From: Rhytidiadelphus loreus
Taxonomy: Eukaryota > Streptophyta > Bryopsida > Hypnales > Hylocomiaceae
Length of the DNA: 64,000 nt
Assembly: GCA_947034895.1 (NCBI GenBank)
Contig: OX344764.1
Coordinates: 62,105,348-62,169,347 of the forward strand
Reading direction: 5' to 3'
The notes under the pieces were generated by a model. That model was not told the origin of the DNA, ran no database searches, and saw only the letters and a program-made list of their open reading frames with translations. This document shows positions 45,262 to 62,090 of the stretch, piece by piece (position 1 is the stretch's first letter; each line of letters starts with the position of its first letter). Position numbers and translations under genes: made by a program.

Positions 45262-48200
45262 TCATAACCAGGGCTTCTGGCAGTTGCCTGCACATTTCCA
45301 CCAGCATTTGAGAAACTGAAAAAATCCAGAATCACTTGGATCGACAAGGTCCCTTTCTCTTTGCTGCAGCACACCCAGAAACTCCTCCATACTAAGCACA
45401 CCATCCGCATCACCATCGAAAATGTGGAATATAATGTCCACCACCGCATCCGAAATTGGGGCGTGGCAAATCTGCAATTCATGCATACGTGATGGTTAGT
45501 TGTGCCTAAAAAGCATGTACATCGTGTAAGATTTCAATCCATGCAATCATTGAATAGGGGTGTGAAGGTACAAAATTCGCTTTTCACAATAAGAAGAAAC
45601 TCTCAAACAAAGACTTTCAGAAACCTCTACTTCAGTGTGAATATTCTTGACAAAAGTTTAAGACTTAGAATTGCACAAGGGTCAAAATGGAAAGCAAAAT
45701 GAAAACCTTGCACTCTAATAAGGATGTTGTTTAGAAGTTTGGTGACCAAATGCCTTAGAGAACATTGCATGCTATTATGAATTGTCATAGACCTTATCAG
45801 CAGCACGCTGAACGTCCTGTTTCGTCAGTTTTCCCTGAATCTTGCCAAAGCTGGAGATTGCCAATGTCATGACTGGAATCTTCATTCGAAGCTTTGCAAA
45901 TTGTATGAATTCCTACAACATAGATCAATTTACAATCAAGAAAATGTTCAATTCATAATCAGCAGTCAAGAGTCAGAGAGAAATGTCAGTTGAAATTTTT
46001 TCTATGTAACCTACAAAGAGCAGAAGGGAACTGCATGAGAGGTTCATAACATTACAAACTACTTCAAGCAAGACCCTTTGCCTCTCACAAAAATAATAAC
46101 TCCAAACCCCCACAATACCGCATATTAGGTGAAATATCAATGGCTAGTTCAATTAGAATCTTGGAAGGGATCCTCCATCTTCGAGTGAGGTGCCGCAGAC
46201 AAAAGGAGGAAAATCTCTAGGTTATAGAATGTTCAGATTAGTAATTCTTGAATATCCCAAGAATCAAACCAGAAAGAGGCTACATTTCAGGTAACTCAGA
46301 TGCCAAGAAGCCTTACCTCCAAGGTTATTCGCATGCTGGCAAAGTGCGGATCAGTTGCCATGTCTTCGACACGATCCAGGTAGTGATTCATCCTTGATAT
46401 GTCTGCAGAGGCTGTCATTGACAAACCAAAATCTGTAGCTGAGATGGTCTCCCGATTCTCGAAGTCATAATGGGCAAACTCGAGACGAGTAATCTGTTGC
46501 ATGAATTCAAAAGTGTCATTGGCTAGCAAGTGCTAAGTTTGAATATTCTTTCAACTTCACCACAGAGATTCAAATTGAGACAATTGGGCTTCCTAGTGCA
46601 TGAGACTGATACCTCCCCATGAAGTTCAAGCAAAAATTTCTCAAACTGTGCACTTGGAAGCTGGCGCTTTCCATCTTTTCCGAAAAAGAGTTCAACCAAA
46701 CCAGCATCTTCAACTTCGCCAGATACTTGCAATCCAGTGCGAAGACCGTGTGTGTGTGATTTGCCAACCCGAGTTTGCTCACGCATCCACGTCATGACTT
46801 TTTTGAATTCATCCCTGTCAATCATCCTGTGACACAACAACCCCATCCCAGGTATGCATTCAAATCACCAGTAGTAATTGGCAACTGAAAATGAGAAGAA
46901 CTGTTCACCACAGAGGTCAACATAAACAGTTTCTATGCTCAATTTGCTCCTGAAAAATAAAGTTACTGGTGTAAAACAAGTCTCAACAGGACAAATGCAA
47001 CACATGCATGAAAGAACACAAAGCTTACCCATTCCCATCCAAATCGAACATTCGGAATGTTGCACTGAAATTCTTTTCTGGGATGCTCAAAAGCGTGATG
47101 AAAAAGATGTACCTGAACAGACGTTTGTCAGTGAGACGTTATCACAGAAATGCCACTTTGACAGACTAGTGTATCATTCATTGTTGATGGGAACTGCTGC
47201 TGGCATACATCATAACAAGAAACTTACTCTGGAAATGAAATCAGTCCGTCCCCATTGGTGTCAAACAACATGAAGAACTTCGAGGGAGGACATTTCAAAT
47301 CGCCCGGGGATCTCTCCCCGCCAAGAGAACCCTCTCTCACCAGGTGAGAACCTGATGGTGGGAAAACCGGAACTATTGCTCTCATCAAATCCGCTGCAGT
47401 CATAAAAGTGCGGCCATCTTCATTTCGCACTGTCGAGAAATACTCGAACACCTGGATAATTTTTCTAAAATCCCCTCATCAGTAAATACGAAAAAGAAAT
47501 TTTAGACAATATCTTACAAAAATTGATCATGAGGAGGCGAGACAAGCACGACGATGCAGATCGAGGTACTTCATCCAATTTTTTTAGGTGTTTAAATGCC
47601 TAAAATCACCAAAAATAGTTGGGGAGCATCAAACCTATAGGAAAATTTGAAGAAAAATTGGATGATGAGGCCAATTTGTTCCAATTTTTGGAAAAAAAAT
47701 TGGATGAAACTGCCAGTTTTAAATGAAACTTATCCAAATATGTGAATGAAAAGACGATTCTATCCCAAATATAGATGAATGCTAAAATATTTGGCATTTT
47801 CATTGTATGCTGCCCCTTCAGAAAACCAAAAAAAAACCCTGTCATGGAGAGACCTGCCCATGATTCATTGGGAGGCCTCCTTACTATCAGTGACTTGCAA
47901 GATACTTATGCCACTAAAAAATGAACTCACAATTCTTAAATAACACTGTCAATGAAGTGCATGTCTCTCCATGATTGACCTACTCCTCATTGCAAAACTC
48001 CCCATGAGTGATGTCCAAAAATCACTTAAAAGCATAATCTTACAATAAAAACCTTGTTTACAAACCAATAACCTCAACAGCTAGTGCACAGTCGCCAGAA
48101 TATACACTTTGCAACGTTACAAAAATATCTCTAAGCAAGGTAAGCAGGTGCTCCACCTTCTCAGGAGGGCTGCGCAAACGAAGTCGCCTCTCGTAATTGA

Positions 48201-49009
48201 AGAAAATACGACGCCGGTACGCGTCTGCATCCCCAAGTAAAGATACACAACGTCAACTAAGTAGAAATCTTCTTGCCAAACTTCTTAATTCACCAAGTTC
48301 TTGTGCCATATTTCATCATACAATTTGAAGACGCGCAAACCACCACATATCCTTCGGTCTTTTGCAGGCGCTGGAATAGACAGAAAAAGCAACCGGCATT
48401 GCTGGCTTCCGGATGTGAACGTGATGAACGTGAAAAAAATGCAAAATGCGGAGGAAAGGAATGTTAACCCCTTACAACCAAGAATTCATGGTTACAAAAT
48501 GTCCAAGTCGATCGATCATATTGTGAAAAGTATAATTCAGATGGAAGCAAATGCACATGTTGTTCACAAAATAAATAGAATTGGATAACAGAAACTCTCC
48601 AAATGACCTACTCAACTGCTTGAAAAAACATGAGAACCAATTTGGATTTCTTAGTTCTTAAGGGTTTGCGAGAACGGAACCTACCACTAAGAAAGAAAGT
48701 AGGTTGCGATAGCTTGGAGGCAGGTATTTTCCCCATCGGCGACGCCAACGACCGTTCCGCCGTAGCTTCACAACAGGCGACTCTCTCGTCCGATCGCCGC
48801 AACGATTCCATAGCCACAGCGCCAGCCAGAAACCCCGCCCCCCACATTGCAAACCCTGATGGAGTACTACTCGTCGATTCCCCTGCACTCGCACTCACAG
48901 CTGGAAGCCATAGCTCACAATTGGCCTGCGTCCGAATTGACCGCGACGTCAACAACGAATGTCGCTCCACGAGTACCCTCACCAATGCCCTGTGCTGCGC
49001 GAGTTTCAT
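45262..49009 (-). CDS. MICU: MICU-type mitochondrial calcium uptake regulator, 473 aa, 8 exons
   Basis: Exons in transcript order: 48685-49009, 48157-48224, 47228-47451, 47029-47112, 46613-46826, 46317-46493, 45793-45912, 45262-45471. All introns are GT-AG with consistent phase; length is close to plant MICU. The family gates the mitochondrial calcium uniporter from the intermembrane space. The N-terminus (MKLAQHRALVRVLVERHSLL) is Arg-rich, as in a mitochondrial presequence, and residues 52-66 are hydrophobic. RRRIFFNYERRLRLRSPPEK (112-131) and VFEYF are family signatures. Three complete EF-hand loops are visible: DTNGDGLISFPE (195-206), DLDGNGMIDRDE (229-240) and DGDADGVLSMEE (423-434). A third EF-hand is typical of plant MICU. 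The frame is open upstream of the ATG without another ATG, so a further 5' exon is not excluded. Confidence 0.93.
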
Positions 49010-51886
49010 GATTCTCGATCGTAATGTACAAAATTCAGCCCCAACAAGAACTAACTTAATGTGAGAAAGACCTTCGAGAAATGAAACGATCCGGCACTTC
49101 CATCGTGAAGGTATATCCTCTGGCGAAGGATTGATTCTTCACAGAAGCCTATTGGAAATGCAAATTTGAGACAGTAATCAATTCGCATTCATTCCAGGAC
49201 ATGAATGCACTAATGTCTCCAACGAAAGATATATAACCCTATCGGACGACTAAGGTTCTGCTGCAAAGCATCGCAGCATTGATTCAAAATTTGGAGACAA
49301 GGGAGACACGGAAGTACTGGCGCACACAAGCGACAGAGACAGCAACAACGACAAAGGAGAAGGACCCGAAGATACTGCCAAAATGTTCATTTTGAGTAGA
49401 TAACAAAAATAGATGCAAAAATCTTAGAGAAATTATTTTAAAAATAAATAAATTATGAAGATAAATGAATATTGGCAAAAGAAAACATTAGCGTATGTCA
49501 AACCTTATTTTTTGGAAAAAAATAGTTATTTGGTAGAAATATACCAACCTTGACCTACACTTATCATATTCAAGTTTATAGGGAGAATTACCAAAAGTGG
49601 ATTTGGCAAAAACTCATATTATTCTTGAAATTGTTGATTTTTTGGAAATCATTTCACAAAAAATCTTACTCAATTTTGTTTGAAATTTTTGCATTCCCAT
49701 CACACAAACCAAGACACTAGTGTAGGGTAAAACTTGCCTTTTAAATACTTCGCCATAATTTTAATTATGTTGCAATGAGAAATTCATTCTACTCTTTCAT
49801 ATGATTGGTGACTCTAGAAAAATCTAAATGAATATTTTGTATGCCAATTCAAATGGAATAATTTAAATAAAATATTATCTGATGTGCATGTATTGAATAC
49901 TAGTACATGCATATTGTACATCTAAGCAAGTAGGACACCTAAATGTGCTAGATCCTAAGTGCCTCTTTATCAAATGTTCTCATTTTATACTTTATCCACA
50001 TCAATATGCATAATTTATATATGTAGTGTCCAAAATGATTCATTTTTTGTTACATATAAATCCTCTTTCATTTGCCAATTGGAATATATTTGTATATTTA
50101 TAAGGCTAATAATATTCTAATAATACAAATTATGCATAGTAGAAAAATAGCGCTTTTAGGTGGCCCTACCTTAAACCTTTTTAGTCTCTGAAGATCACCA
50201 TTTTCCCAAAGTAGATGCACCTTTAGTCAAAGTGATTGTAAGTCTTAAAATATTGAATTTTGGTATTTGATAGAACTAAAAAATAAAGCCTAAAAAGTTT
50301 TGTTTCTACTTTTCTAAATTTTTTGAAAAAATCCAAAAAATCCAAAGAATTATTGCAATTGCAAGCTCCATTTGCTAGAATTCAAACTACACAATTTTTT
50401 TCGTTTATCATTCATATTTTCTAAAAACATTCTCAAAAAATCAATCAATATATGTATGTAGAAATCAAATGTTCTTAACAAAGATTATAAAAAGTTTATC
50501 AATCAATCACACAAAGTCTAAATTTAAATTGATAGTGATCATTTTGACTTGCCAGTATTGCCAATAGTGGCTTGGTTGCAAAATATAAAACAAGTACTTC
50601 AAAATTTTCACATTATTCTCAATTGTTACTTATGTCTTGCGAATTTTTTTTAAATAGTTTGGATATTTTTTGTTATATTCTCCAATTTATTTTCACTTTC
50701 TACTATAAAATTATAATAATAGCAATTTTTTCCAAAAACTAATAGAGATTTTTCACATTGATAAATAATACATATTTTCATGTAATAAAAACATAAGATT
50801 GAAATTTGAATGTAACATAAAACTTTAAAGCTTAGAAATGAGTTTTGACTACCCACCTAAATGTTAGTTACCCTAGCTTCTTATGGTGTCTAAATTTTTA
50901 GATTTATTATATTATTTTTTATAGTCAAAATTCTTTAAATAGTCAAAATAGAATTGCTCTGCCTTATTCAATCATGAAAGCCTAAGGTCACCCAATTATA
51001 TAAATACCTATCTTCAACACTTTGAAATTCACACTTATTCATGAATGAGAAGTCTAAATTTGCGCGGTTAATTAGGGAATAAAAAATCCCCATTTGACTC
51101 CCATTGAAGGCCAATAGAAATTGAAACAATTAGATGATAGAATTCGATTTTCAGAGAGTTTTTGGTCACTTTTAGGTGTAGACTTTTCTTAAGAGTAGTG
51201 CACATTGTGTTGTGCCTTGTTTTTAAAGCTAATATTAAGAAATTCTTGCCTAAAATGTGCAACTTCAGTTTATGATTTTTTAGCAAAAAATGGATCACAA
51301 ACAATACAACTAATGTTAAGGGATTGTTTAGCAATACATAAGGTAAACTACCCCATTATAGAATAAATGGGAACAAGCCCATCATGGGCAAAATTCTGAT
51401 GGTGGTGTACATTCAAGTTCTAAAATGTACAATGCCAATGAAATTGTTAAATTGCTATAGTTTTAAGATAGTATTTACAGAAAATCACATTGCAATTTCA
51501 TTCAATTTTTTTGTAGAATAGATTTTGAGATGACACAAATTGACAATGGTTATCTTTTTTTTGTCCTTTAACCTTTTTTTTTTTATATTGTAATTTTAGA
51601 TTTGACAATGTATAAAGAAGATTGAAGGACTTCAAATTTTTCTCAATTTTTTTCCTCCTTGTGATCAAACACTATTATTTTTCAATCCATATGTAATGTC
51701 ATTGATTTTTTTTCCCTAAAAGATTCATAATATGTTTAGTTTGTGATTGTTTGCCTAAATTAAAAAAAAATAGATAGAACTTATTAAAGCTTTGACTTTA
51801 TTTAATTTAAAACAAACTCAAAGAAGCTCAAAAGAAGCCCTAGGCATTTAGGGGCTAAAATAAATGAAACAAAAACTTTATCTTCA
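49010..51886. other. MICU 5' flank and AT-rich spacer
   Basis: 49010-49330 is GC-richer and likely holds the MICU promoter and leader. Beyond it the DNA is very AT-rich with no gene. Weak inverted pieces TTTTAGGTGG (50156) and CCACCTAAA (50855) may be ends of an old MITE. AAGGTAAACTACCCC at 51340 resembles the terminus of the TA-target family, and CATTTAGGGGCTAA at 51846 an eroded TTAA-family end. Confidence 0.4.
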
Positions 51887-52820
51887 TTAACCTTTAAAGG
51901 ACCGTCACTATAATTTCACCAAAAACGCTCCAAAAAAAGCCAATTCTAGTACAAGTACCAAAATTTTGGAAAAAAACTTTTTTTTGACATATTTAACCGT
52001 AGGATCTTGTATTATATAGTATCAAAAACATGTGGTAAAAATTTCAGACATTTCCACCGAGTGGATTGCAAGATATAAGCATTCAAATTAACTAAAATCA
52101 TTTTTTTTACCCTGCGAAAAGCAGGGCAGGTGCACTTCACAAGCTCACATTTCTATGAAAAAATGACCTAAATGGTGGTGCTTCTTTGGATTTGTTTTCC
52201 TAGACAAGTTGGCCACATGCTTGAAAATTTTCAGATCATTTGGAATAGTACAACATATAGGAAAAAAATAGTAAATAGGTAGTAGTAGAGAATGATTAAA
52301 AATACTAAGTTATTTACAATTTAAATATGGAATTGAAAATTTCCAATCCCAATGGTCGAAATGTTGTAATAATGTATCTACATCCTAAGATTTTATTTTT
52401 GTCCAAAAATATTGAAAATTGGGTAAGATAAAGGATTTCAAAGTTTATTTTAGAGTAGGAAATCCAAAACTGCCCGCAAACAAAAAAATCCTCATAACTT
52501 TTGACTCATTGATCAAAATGGAATGATTAAAAGCTTTTCGTGTATATAAAACTTTAGAAAATCAATTCCAAATTTTTGTTTCTGAAAAAAGTGATTTTTT
52601 CTGATCTGCCCGAATTGCCCAGTTACAAAAAAAGTAACATATTAGGCTATAACTTTTGACTCGTGTTTCCAAATGTCATGAAATTTGGTGCATATGAAAG
52701 ATCTTCCTCGCCCCCACATTCTATTAAAATTTCAGCCCGAAATATGAAATCTCCACTTGTAGGTACCTGCCCAAAATTTCTATACAACCAAAAAACACAA
52801 TCCAGTCCTTTAGGGGTTAA
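51887..52820 (-). mobile_element. TTAA-family element, copy C (926 bp between TTAAs)
   Basis: TTAA 51887-51890 then CCTTTAAAGGACC; right end CAGTCCTTTAGGGG then TTAA 52817-52820. It is the reverse-strand counterpart of copy B (13096-13949) along its full length and keeps about 80 bp that B lacks. It lies between the divergent MICU and kinase genes. Confidence 0.75.
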
Positions 52821-53954
52821 CAAAAAATCATGGTCAATTTTGAATACTTGTATGTTTAAAATTTTAAAATTTCTACTTTATTATTTGGAGTGAATTGTGC
52901 ATTGGTAACCATGATTTGCCAAGATTTCTATAATTTTGATCTTTTAGTTAGCTTTTTGAAGTGATTTATTTTCATTATCCAATGTCTAAATTTGAAATTT
53001 TCTTATATGGTACCTATTCAAAGTACTTTTGAATGTGCTTCCAGTGATAGAAATGTCAAGCTCTAATTACAAAGCATATTTGGCGGGGCAGTTATACCGG
53101 GCCATTGGGGCCACCTAAACCGGGAACTTACAGTATTACTGGACAGGGTCAAAAGCGACCTAAAGCACACCGACCGAAATCGAGAGCCCCGAGTAGAGAT
53201 ACCAAGTGAGGGCTGTGAGGCCAGCTGTCGAAGCTCAGTGCGCTCTGAGCCTCTGACGCACTGCCTGGAGTGGTGGGCCACAACTGGGCCTCTTGCTTGG
53301 CTCCGCTTGTCTTTGCGACCACTTCGTCGTCGTGCTCGCGAGAGCTTTGCTTTTGGCCGATTCTTCTGGACCCGGGAACTGTAAGTTACTGTAGTCGCAG
53401 CCAAACAGTAGTGCCGCGGCAGGGGACGGCCTACGCATGGTAGTGGCGTTAACAAGTTTGGCTCAAAACTTGAGCACAATTGGTGAAGGATTACCACTTT
53501 GGGAAACACTTAGGGTTTCGGACAGAGAGGGCGCCATGCGCAGGCGGGGGAGTAAGGTTGCGGACGGGAGGTTTAGGCAGGGTGCTGCCATGACGACGAA
53601 GCTGGTGCGGAGAGTATTGATCCGGGGGTGTATTAGACCCTGACCTCGATGGGAATTAGGGTAGGGAAGGCGTGTTGTTGTGCTTGGGCGGTTCGACGAG
53701 GAGGACGGGAGGGAGACGAATTCTTCGATGACCGGTTTGGGCAGGTTATGTCGTCTATTCGATGTGGTTGTGGCTTTCCAAGGTTTGAAACGAGAATGGT
53801 GCGTTTGGTTAGGCGTGGGAGTGGTTGTGCTCTTGATCGTGCAAGCAGGGTCACGAGAATGGGGGTTATTTAGGGATTGGTTTGGTAGGGCAGGAGGCCT
53901 GCGAGAATGCGGTTTGTTTAGGGATTGCTTTGAGAGGGTGGTGTCGCTACGGCG
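52821..53954 (+). promoter_or_regulatory. Promoter and leader region of the MASE1 histidine kinase gene
   Basis: AT-rich until about 53080, then an abrupt change to GC- and CpG-rich sequence that continues into the gene. It contains a telo-box (53510-53518), several upstream ATGs, and a degenerate direct repeat around GAGAATGG(G)...TTTAGGGATTG (53858 and 53903, with a weaker copy near 53790). Long open frames on both strands here are a by-product of high GC. Confidence 0.5.
53510..53518 (-). promoter_or_regulatory. Telo-box motif upstream of the kinase gene
   Basis: TTAGGGTTT on + (AAACCCTAA on -). In plants this short telomere-like motif recurs in promoters and leaders of many genes and is bound by Telomere Repeat Binding proteins. 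Two further TTTAGGG words lie at 53868 and 53917. Function here is inferred. Confidence 0.4.
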
Positions 53955-59531
<5,577 letters not shown>

Positions 59532-59867
59532 AATTGAAGTATCTTTTTACCATTTTAAACCCCATTCTTGTCGGCTTCGGTGTGGCAGCCTCAATTGGCT
59601 TTGTGACTCATCCTTGCAATTTTTTCATCCAAGGTGTATTGTGTAGAGAAGTTGTGACACCACAAGGTAACCACATTTCATGATTTGTGTCCATATATAG
59701 AGGTGCTTAAACATCCTTGTCATTATGTTTGTTACATTTTGTGAATAGGTTTGTGAACATTTCCCATAGTTAATTGCTAAGTCAAGTGGAAAAATCCTTT
59801 TATGTGATGACTCATTCAATTCTTATTTTAAGAAGCAATTGAATCTTATTCCAATTGGAATTAACCC
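59532..59867 (+). other. Probable 3' UTR of the kinase gene
   Basis: Transitional composition after the stop codon at 59529-59531, then AT-rich DNA up to the next TTAA element. No clear poly(A) signal was singled out. Confidence 0.35.
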
Positions 59868-60203
59868 TTAACCCCTAAATGCCCAAGGTCTGTTTTGAGA
59901 TTCTTGGAATTTGCTCTAAATTGAACAAAATCTTGTTTTGAGATTCTTGGAATTTGCTCTAAATTGAACAAAATGTCAACATTTTGATAAGTTGTATCAA
60001 TTTTTTTTGAATTGTAATTGTTTCACAAGTCAAATCTAAAAAGTTGGTGACTAAAAAAATATGAGGGTAAAGAGCTTAACATGTATAATTCCAATCAATT
60101 TACAACTTCTCAAAATCTACTTTATAATTTTTTTAAATGAATTTTGAATGTGATTTTATTTAACTTCAAAGTTTTGCAAACACAGGATTCATTTAGGGGT
60201 TAA
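59868..60203. mobile_element. TTAA-family element, copy J (short, 328 bp between TTAAs)
   Basis: TTAA 59868-59871, CCCCTAAATG...CATTTAGGGG, TTAA 60200-60203: a perfect 10-bp terminal inverted repeat. It contains a 43-bp direct duplication at 59891-59975 (TGTTTTGAGATTCTTGGAAT). The right TTAA is shared with copy K. Confidence 0.65.
59891..59975. repeat. 43-bp direct duplication inside copy J
   Basis: TGTTTTGAGATTCTTGGAAT starts at 59891 and again at 59934, continuing through TTGCTCTAAATTGAACAAAA in both. Confidence 0.9.
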
Positions 60204-60366
60204 AAGACCAAGGCTTTTTTTCTACCGAAAAACACTCAAAAGAATAAATAAAAATTTGAAAATTATTTCTTTTGCATATCTAAAGGTAGGATCTTACACC
60301 TAGCTAGTATGAAGAAAAAAATTCAGAAATTTTGACCACATAGATTGCAAGATAATTGTGTTTAAA

Positions 60367-60533
60367 GTGAAAAAAAACAAGTTTTTCAGCTCATTACGGG
60401 AATGAATTCTTTGACTTTGAACCTTCTTAAATTAAATTTTTTACACTAATGTGAAAAAAACAAGTTTTTCAATTCATTGCGAGAATGGATTATTTGACTT
60501 TGAACCTTCTTAAATTAAAGTTTTTGCACTACA
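60367..60533. repeat. 84-bp tandem duplication inside copy K
   Basis: GTGAAAAAAACAAGTTTTTC at 60367 and 60451, continuing through GACTTTGAACCTTCTTAAAT in both copies. Confidence 0.9.
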
Positions 60534-60544
60534 GAGTTTTGAGC

Positions 60545-60796
60545 TTTAAATCTTTATTGTGGGTAATTGTGTTGAGAGTCTAGTGGAAAAAAAAATAAAA
60601 AAAGCTTAATTTTTATTCTTCAAAAAATTATTAAGTAGAGGTAGGAATGAAATAGAAGGAAAATCTAAATTTTAAATCTTTATTGTGGGTAATTGTGTTG
60701 AGAGTCTAGTGGAAAAAAAAATAAAAAAAGCTTAATTTTTATTCTTCAAAAAATTATTTAGTAGAGGTAGCAATGAAATAGAAGGAAAATCTAAAT
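60545..60796. repeat. 126-bp tandem duplication inside copy K
   Basis: TTTAAATCTTTATTGTGGGT starts at 60545 and 60671; the units are almost identical, so the duplication is recent. Confidence 0.95.
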
Positions 60797-61288
60797 TATT
60801 ACTATCTCTGAAATGGAATTAAAATGTACTAATCCCAATGTTGAGATTGTTCTAGGAAGCAAACTGAACCATGTGGAACTTTTTTTTTTTAATTGTAAAA
60901 ATTACATTTAGAAATGAATCCTGCAAGTTATTTTTTCAAGAAGATGATCTAATTGCTTGAAAAACAAGATTGTCCATAACTTTCTTATAACAAATCTAAA
61001 TGGAATGAATCAAAGCTTTCCATGTAGAAAAAATATAATCTATGAGAAAAAATTCAAAAATTCAAAAAAATAAAAATAAAATTTTTCAAATTCCCCCCCC
61101 CCCTTTTCACTATTTTGAGCTTATTTAGGCATAACTTTTGTTTCCTTGGCACCAATTGAAAAAATAAATTATTCCTATGAAGCTAATCAGTTTTTCTATC
61201 TTCAAAAAAAGATTAAAAAAATCATGACAAAAATTCAGCTCCAAATCCCATTTGTCTCCCCAAGAAACAATTGTCCTCTAGGGGTTAA

Positions 61289-61728
61289 ATTGGAATGACA
61301 ATAAGGCATGGTAGCATACAAATATACAATCTAATCACATCAACTTGTCCTCTATTTAAATAGAAGTTTAGATTCTACTTTTGCAGAAAAAAAGGATCAA
61401 ATTCAAACTTCTACCACTTGAGGTGCTAATTCAAACAACAACAAATTAGTAGGTATTTATAGTACATTGGTTGGTTGGAAGACAAATGTAAATTTGCAAA
61501 TTATGTTTTTTGGAGATAACAAACTTGATGTTTAGCTATTAGGATAAAACTTATAATAAGTACATGAGTGAATGCAAGAAGTGTATAGGCCTACGTCCTA
61601 GAATGCTATAGATTTGATTATTCTAACTTTAAATCAATTTTTTTTTTACATAGTTAGGATGTTTAGTTTGATGTCGAAATTTGCCTTACTAATCATTAGT
61701 TTAGTAAATTGTATTGATCTTTGTATGA
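61289..61728. other. AT-rich spacer, no gene seen
   Basis: Nothing assigned. Confidence 0.5.
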
Positions 61729-62090
61729 TTAATCCCTTAAATTCTTTGACTAAGTTTTCACTAAAAACACTCCCAAACTAGTAAACTACCATTATTAGTA
61801 CAAGTACCAAATTTTAGTAAAAAGATATTTTTGAACACATATAACTATAGGATCTTGTAGTATTTTGGTTTGAGAAGATGTGGAAATTTTTTTAGAAATT
61901 TCCACTAGGTGGATTGTAAGATATAACTGTTTGAATTCATAAGATTTTTTTTAGGCCCTGCAAAAATAGGGCAGTTACACTTTGTATGAAAAAATGTGCA
62001 AAAGGGTGGTGCTTCTTTGGATTCATTCTTCATGACAAGTTGGCAATATGCTTCAAATTTTTTCAAAATTTTTTTCAAATTTTTTCAAAT
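61729..62090 (-). mobile_element. TTAA-family element, copy L (one end lost)
   Basis: TTAA 61729-61732 then TCCCTTAAATTCTTTGAC. The following order matches copy C (AAAAACACTCC, GTACAAGTACCAAATTTT, TAGGATCTTGTAGTAT, GTGGTGCTTCTTTGGATTC) and breaks off near 62090. Confidence 0.6.

Larger units (their letters stand above)
60200..61288 (-). mobile_element. TTAA-family element, copy K, enlarged by internal duplications
   Basis: The left end is TTAA then AAGACCAAGGC (terminal CCCCT lost); the right end is ATTGTCCTCTAGGGG then TTAA 61285-61288. In orientation it matches the reverse of copy A. Its 1081 bp exceed the usual 920 because of two internal tandem duplications (60367-60533 and 60545-60796). 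Confidence 0.6.

Noticed and set aside
48608..48684. Continuation of the MICU exon 1 frame to 48608
   Set aside because: A GTAGGT donor after 48685 joins in phase to exon 2 and yields the conserved RRRIFF motif; read-through gives no family match.
53063..53509. 148-codon ORF on the - strand
   Set aside because: Arg/Ser-rich shadow in the GC-rich promoter block; no recognisable motif.
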